Assembly: GCA_035648735.1 (NCBI GenBank)
Contig: DASRKX010000050.1
Coordinates: 1-64,000 of the forward strand
From: REEB95 sp035648735
Lineage (GTDB): Bacteria > Pseudomonadota > Alphaproteobacteria > ATCC43930 > CGMCC-115725
Length of the DNA stretch: 64,000 nucleotides
Reading direction: 5' to 3'
Part shown: positions 61,947 through 64,000 of the stretch, piece by piece
Layout: every line of letters begins with the position of its first letter
How positions within the stretch are numbered: the stretch's first letter is position 1
Translations under genes and position numbers: made by a program
The notes under the pieces: generated by a model
What the model saw: only the letters and a program-made list of their open reading frames with translations
Told to the model about the DNA's origin: nothing
The model's database searches: none

Positions 61947-63659
61947 TTAGTAACTCATCGCATAGCCGACGGCGAGGTCGGGATCCGAGACATTCCCCTC
62001 GGTCGTTGCCTTCGCCCGGGCCCCCTGTGGCAGATTGTCGAAGCTCACCGCGACCTTGACCTTGCCTCCTGCGGCGGCGGCCCCTGATGCGCCACGCGTT
62101 CCGGGTCCATAGGGGGCCGGATATCGTTCCATCGGCGATATTTCTCCCACCCGCGGAATCGCGGACCCGAAGGCGCTGCCGGCAACGGCAGGTGCCGCCG
62201 GCTGAGTCGCGGTGGAGGCCATCGCCGCGGCGACGATGCCGCCCGGATTCGTGAGCAGGTTTGCCGCAAAGCCCGCGCCAAGGATGAGCGGGTTATCCTT
62301 AATTTTTGCCCAAGTCGAATCAACCGTGTCAGCGATCCCCTTCCAAATCGTGTCCCAGTTTTTCCACAATATGAACGCTGCGACGCCCAGCGCGGCGATC
62401 GCCAGGACAATGAGGCCGATCGGATTGGCGAGAAGCACCGCATTGAATGCCGCCATCACCGGAATGCCCGCCTCGATCGCGGTAAACAATTGCCCGAACA
62501 TGACGATCACCGGCGCCAGCGCGAAGAGGCCGAGGCGCAAGGCGACGCCGCCGAGCGCCTTGGCGAGCCTACCGAGGCTAAGGATCGTCGGCCCCAGGAC
62601 GGCTCCCAAGATCAAGATTGCCGACCAGAACGGACCGAGTAAGCGCAGCACCGAGCCGATCGCCCGCGCGACGCCGAGCACGACATGCGCGAACGTGAGC
62701 GCGCCCTGCTTGACCGCTACCCAATCGATCTGCTTCAGCCAGCGCGCGAGCCCGATGACAAAATCGCCGATCTTGGTGGCGATCAGCTGACGATTGGCGT
62801 CGATCCAGTCGGTCAGGTGCTTGAGCATCGGCCCGAATACCGAGAAGAGCTTCTGCCCGATCGCCAGCGTGGTGCCATGCACGGATTCGGTGAGATTGCG
62901 CAAGCCGTCCGCGAATTTGGCCGCGCTGGCGGTTGCTTCGTCGCTCATGACCAGGCCGTGCTTCTTCGCCTCGGCGGTCATTTCAGCCAGGCCGGCGCTG
63001 CCCTTGGTCAACAGCGGCAGCAATTGGGCGCCAGATCGGCCGAAGAGCGCCATCGCCACAGCATCGCGCAACGCCGGATTCTGAAGGTTCTTCAACTCAT
63101 CGGCGACCGCCGGCAGCAGCTGGTCGGCGCTCTTGATATGGCCGTTCGCGTCGCGCAGGGAAATCCCCATGCGATCGAAGATCGCCGCGACGTCCTTGTT
63201 CTTGCCGCCGGCGGCATTGACCAGATTGCGGTTCATCCGCGCCAGGCCGATATCGAGCTGGCCGGCGTCGACATTGACCATGCCGGCGGCATAATGGAGC
63301 CCGGCGAGCGCTTGCGCCGCGACGCCGGTCATGATCGAGGCGTCGTGCAGGTTCTTGCCGAATTCGGCGGCGCTGCGGATCATTTCGGCGAAGCCGGCGA
63401 GCGCGCCGGCGCCGGCAAGCGCACCGAGCGGTCCCGCCAGGCCCATGATACCGGCGCCGAGCGAGCGAATATGCGCCAGCGCATTGCCGGCGGCGTGGCC
63501 GAGATTGGTCAGACCCGAGACGTTGGCGAACTCGCCCATGGCCAGCCCGACCTTGCGGAGTGGCGCGGTGAGCGCGAGCAAGCGCTGGTTGATCGCACGC
63601 ATCGGCGCCGACACGCGATCGACGACGGTAAGAATTGCTCGAAGGGTTTGGTCAGCCAT
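61947..63659 (-). CDS. Phage tail tape measure protein
   Basis: A 570-residue protein that sets tail length. The N-terminus TLRAILTVVDRVSAPMRAIN leads to glycine/alanine-rich helices, the TMP-type ASIMTGVAAQALAGLHYAAG and MALFGRSGAQLLPLLTKGS blocks, two or three hydrophobic segments around residues 340-440 (FWSAILILGAVLGPTILSLG, AALGVAAFILWKNWDTIWKG) and a Pro/Ala-rich tail. The length would predict a short tail (about 85 nm by the usual 0.15 nm per residue). The start ATG 63659 has GAGAGGAAA upstream. It directly follows the frameshifted chaperone genes, the standard order. Confidence 0.85.
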   Translation of the reverse strand: MADQTLRAILTVVDRVSAPMRAINQRLLALTAPLRKVGLAMGEFANVSGLTNLGHAAGNALAHIRSLGAGIMGLAGPLGALAGAGALAGFAEMIRSAAEFGKNLHDASIMTGVAAQALAGLHYAAGMVNVDAGQLDIGLARMNRNLVNAAGGKNKDVAAIFDRMGISLRDANGHIKSADQLLPAVADELKNLQNPALRDAVAMALFGRSGAQLLPLLTKGSAGLAEMTAEAKKHGLVMSDEATASAAKFADGLRNLTESVHGTTLAIGQKLFSVFGPMLKHLTDWIDANRQLIATKIGDFVIGLARWLKQIDWVAVKQGALTFAHVVLGVARAIGSVLRLLGPFWSAILILGAVLGPTILSLGRLAKALGGVALRLGLFALAPVIVMFGQLFTAIEAGIPVMAAFNAVLLANPIGLIVLAIAALGVAAFILWKNWDTIWKGIADTVDSTWAKIKDNPLILGAGFAANLLTNPGGIVAAAMASTATQPAAPAVAGSAFGSAIPRVGEISPMERYPAPYGPGTRGASGAAAAGGKVKVAVSFDNLPQGARAKATTEGNVSDPDLAVGYAMSY

Positions 63660-63678
63660 GGAACATTTTCCTCTCTAT

Positions 63679-63855
63679 TCATCCCCCGCCCTTGGCCGAG
63701 CGTTGTGTTTCGGCCTCGCGGGCAATGATGCGGTTGGCCTGCTCGATCGATAGCTCGAGCTCCGAAATAGTCATTTCGAAGATGGCGCTGTAGTCACGCC
63801 AGAAACGCGCGGCCTCGTGATATCGGTCTATTAAGTCACTGGCGTGCCATCCCCG
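63679..63855 (-). CDS. -1 frameshift extension of the tail assembly chaperone
   Basis: This frame opens at the slippery site and ends at TGA 63681-63679, 19 bases before the tape measure gene. Reading after a -1 slip gives RGWHASDLIDRYHEAARFWR, followed by DYSAIFEMTISELELSIEQA and RIIAREAETQRSAKGGG, 58 residues. The frame has no start of its own near its beginning (the first ATG would give MTISELEL), so fusion by frameshift is the expected expression, as in lambda gpG-GT and Mu-like phages. Confidence 0.7.
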   Translation of the reverse strand, partial: RGWHASDLIDRYHEAARFWRDYSAIFEMTISELELSIEQANRIIAREAETQRSAKGGG

Positions 63856-64000
63856 AAAAAACCCGCGATCACTCCCATCGCGGCGGTGAAATCGCCGGCC
63901 GACAGCGCGTCAACCGAAGACATCGGGATACCGGCAAGCGTGCAAATCAGATTCGCAACCGCTTGCAAATTAAAGCGTGTCAAAGTGCGGCTTGGATCCG
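63831..64000 (-). CDS. Phage tail assembly chaperone, C-terminal part (5' end outside window)
   Basis: The zero-frame product has its last 55 codons here (open at the right edge; codons in frame from 63998) and stops at TAA 63833-63831. The visible sequence includes LQAVANLICTLAGIPMSSVD and ALSAGDFTAAMGVIAGFFGD, resembling the C-terminus of tail assembly proteins (gp41/gpE type), which chaperone the tape measure protein. A T TTT TTC site lies 22 bases before the stop codon. Confidence 0.7.
   Translation of the reverse strand, partial: DPSRTLTRFNLQAVANLICTLAGIPMSSVDALSAGDFTAAMGVIAGFFGDGTPVT
63855..63861 (-). promoter_or_regulatory. Programmed -1 ribosomal frameshift site T TTT TTC
   Basis: On the minus strand the zero frame reads GGT TTT TTC GGG, so the heptamer T TTT TTC is in the X XXY YYZ register. 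A -1 slip enters exactly the 58-codon open frame that ends before the tape measure gene. The position within the tail chaperone gene is where such sites are conserved. Confidence 0.7.

Larger units (their letters stand above)
58044..64000. mobile_element. Prophage remnant / genomic island beginning at a disrupted tRNA-Ser
   Basis: The region begins where the tRNA-Ser gene loses homology and runs off the right edge. Its first 2.7 kb has visibly lower GC and unfamiliar genes; from 60,772 to 64,000 a Mu-like contractile-tail block is transcribed leftward (tail chaperone, tape measure, gp44-like hub, truncated gp45-like baseplate V). Genes for gp43, gp46-gp49 and fibres are missing. No integrase is visible in the window. 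The exact left end is inferred from the tRNA break. Confidence 0.65.

Noticed and set aside
58044..64000. CRISPR array, insertion sequence or integrase in the accessory region
   Set aside because: No regularly spaced repeats, transposase motifs or tyrosine/serine recombinase signatures are visible in the window.

Overview
The window is a dense, high-GC chromosomal segment of an alphaproteobacterium, probably Rhodospirillales-like. The lineage is inferred from gene content: an LdtR-type MarR regulator, a Bpt-type aminoacyl-transferase, a suf operon led by an Rrf2 regulator and carrying SufU and SufT, a metal-poor-type HemB, and an alphaproteobacterial pattern of pca, ggt and acyl-CoA dehydrogenase genes. 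Overlapping NTGA start/stop junctions are common, and no intergenic gap between calls exceeds about 280 bases.

Positions 1-11.9 kb hold the end of a glutaryl-CoA dehydrogenase gene, an NRAMP-like transporter, ldtR, and a valine-catabolism set (3-hydroxyisobutyrate dehydrogenase, 3-hydroxyisobutyryl-CoA hydrolase, isobutyryl-CoA dehydrogenase). A TPR protein, a DUF6311 membrane protein, hemB, a YheT-like hydrolase, an RlmM-like methyltransferase and a frameshifted alpha/beta hydrolase follow. Positions 12-25 kb carry a type III CoA-transferase, cytochrome b561, an aldehyde dehydrogenase, a penicillin-acylase-family hydrolase, a DUF1330 protein, bpt, a 1167-residue GltD/PyrK-like flavo-iron-sulfur fusion with a possible tandem operator, a YihY protein and gamma-glutamyltransferase.

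Positions 25-33 kb look like a dispersed lower beta-ketoadipate pathway (pcaC, pcaF, pcaJ, pcaI) joined to a BKACE enzyme and a PHA depolymerase. The two CoA-transferase subunit genes are separated by a sigma/anti-sigma/fasciclin module. Positions 33-37 kb carry a PAS histidine kinase, a stand-alone receiver and a receiver-kinase. Positions 37-40 kb hold an SDR with a degenerate active site, two c-type cytochromes and a GST. Positions 40-46 kb are the suf operon (rrf2-sufBCDSU-sufT). Two convergent beta-helix proteins, an ACAD10/11-like dehydrogenase, a tiny membrane ORF behind an SD-masking hairpin, a GT9 glycosyltransferase, a two-component pair, an unlisted 52-residue gene, a TPR/glycosyltransferase protein with a duplicated C-terminal unit and three small envelope proteins lead to about 58 kb.

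At 58,005 a tRNA-Ser(UGA) gene is intact only through its anticodon loop. Beyond it lie lower-GC accessory genes: a Schlafen-type AlbA_2 protein, three unknowns, and then tail genes of a Mu-like contractile prophage on the minus strand. The tail genes are a tail-assembly chaperone with a T TTT TTC slippery site and an exactly placed -1 frame extension, a tape measure protein, a gp44-like hub, and a baseplate protein stopped after 30 codons. The baseplate, fibre and gp43-like genes expected here are missing, so this is best read as a remnant or rearranged prophage that continues past the right edge.
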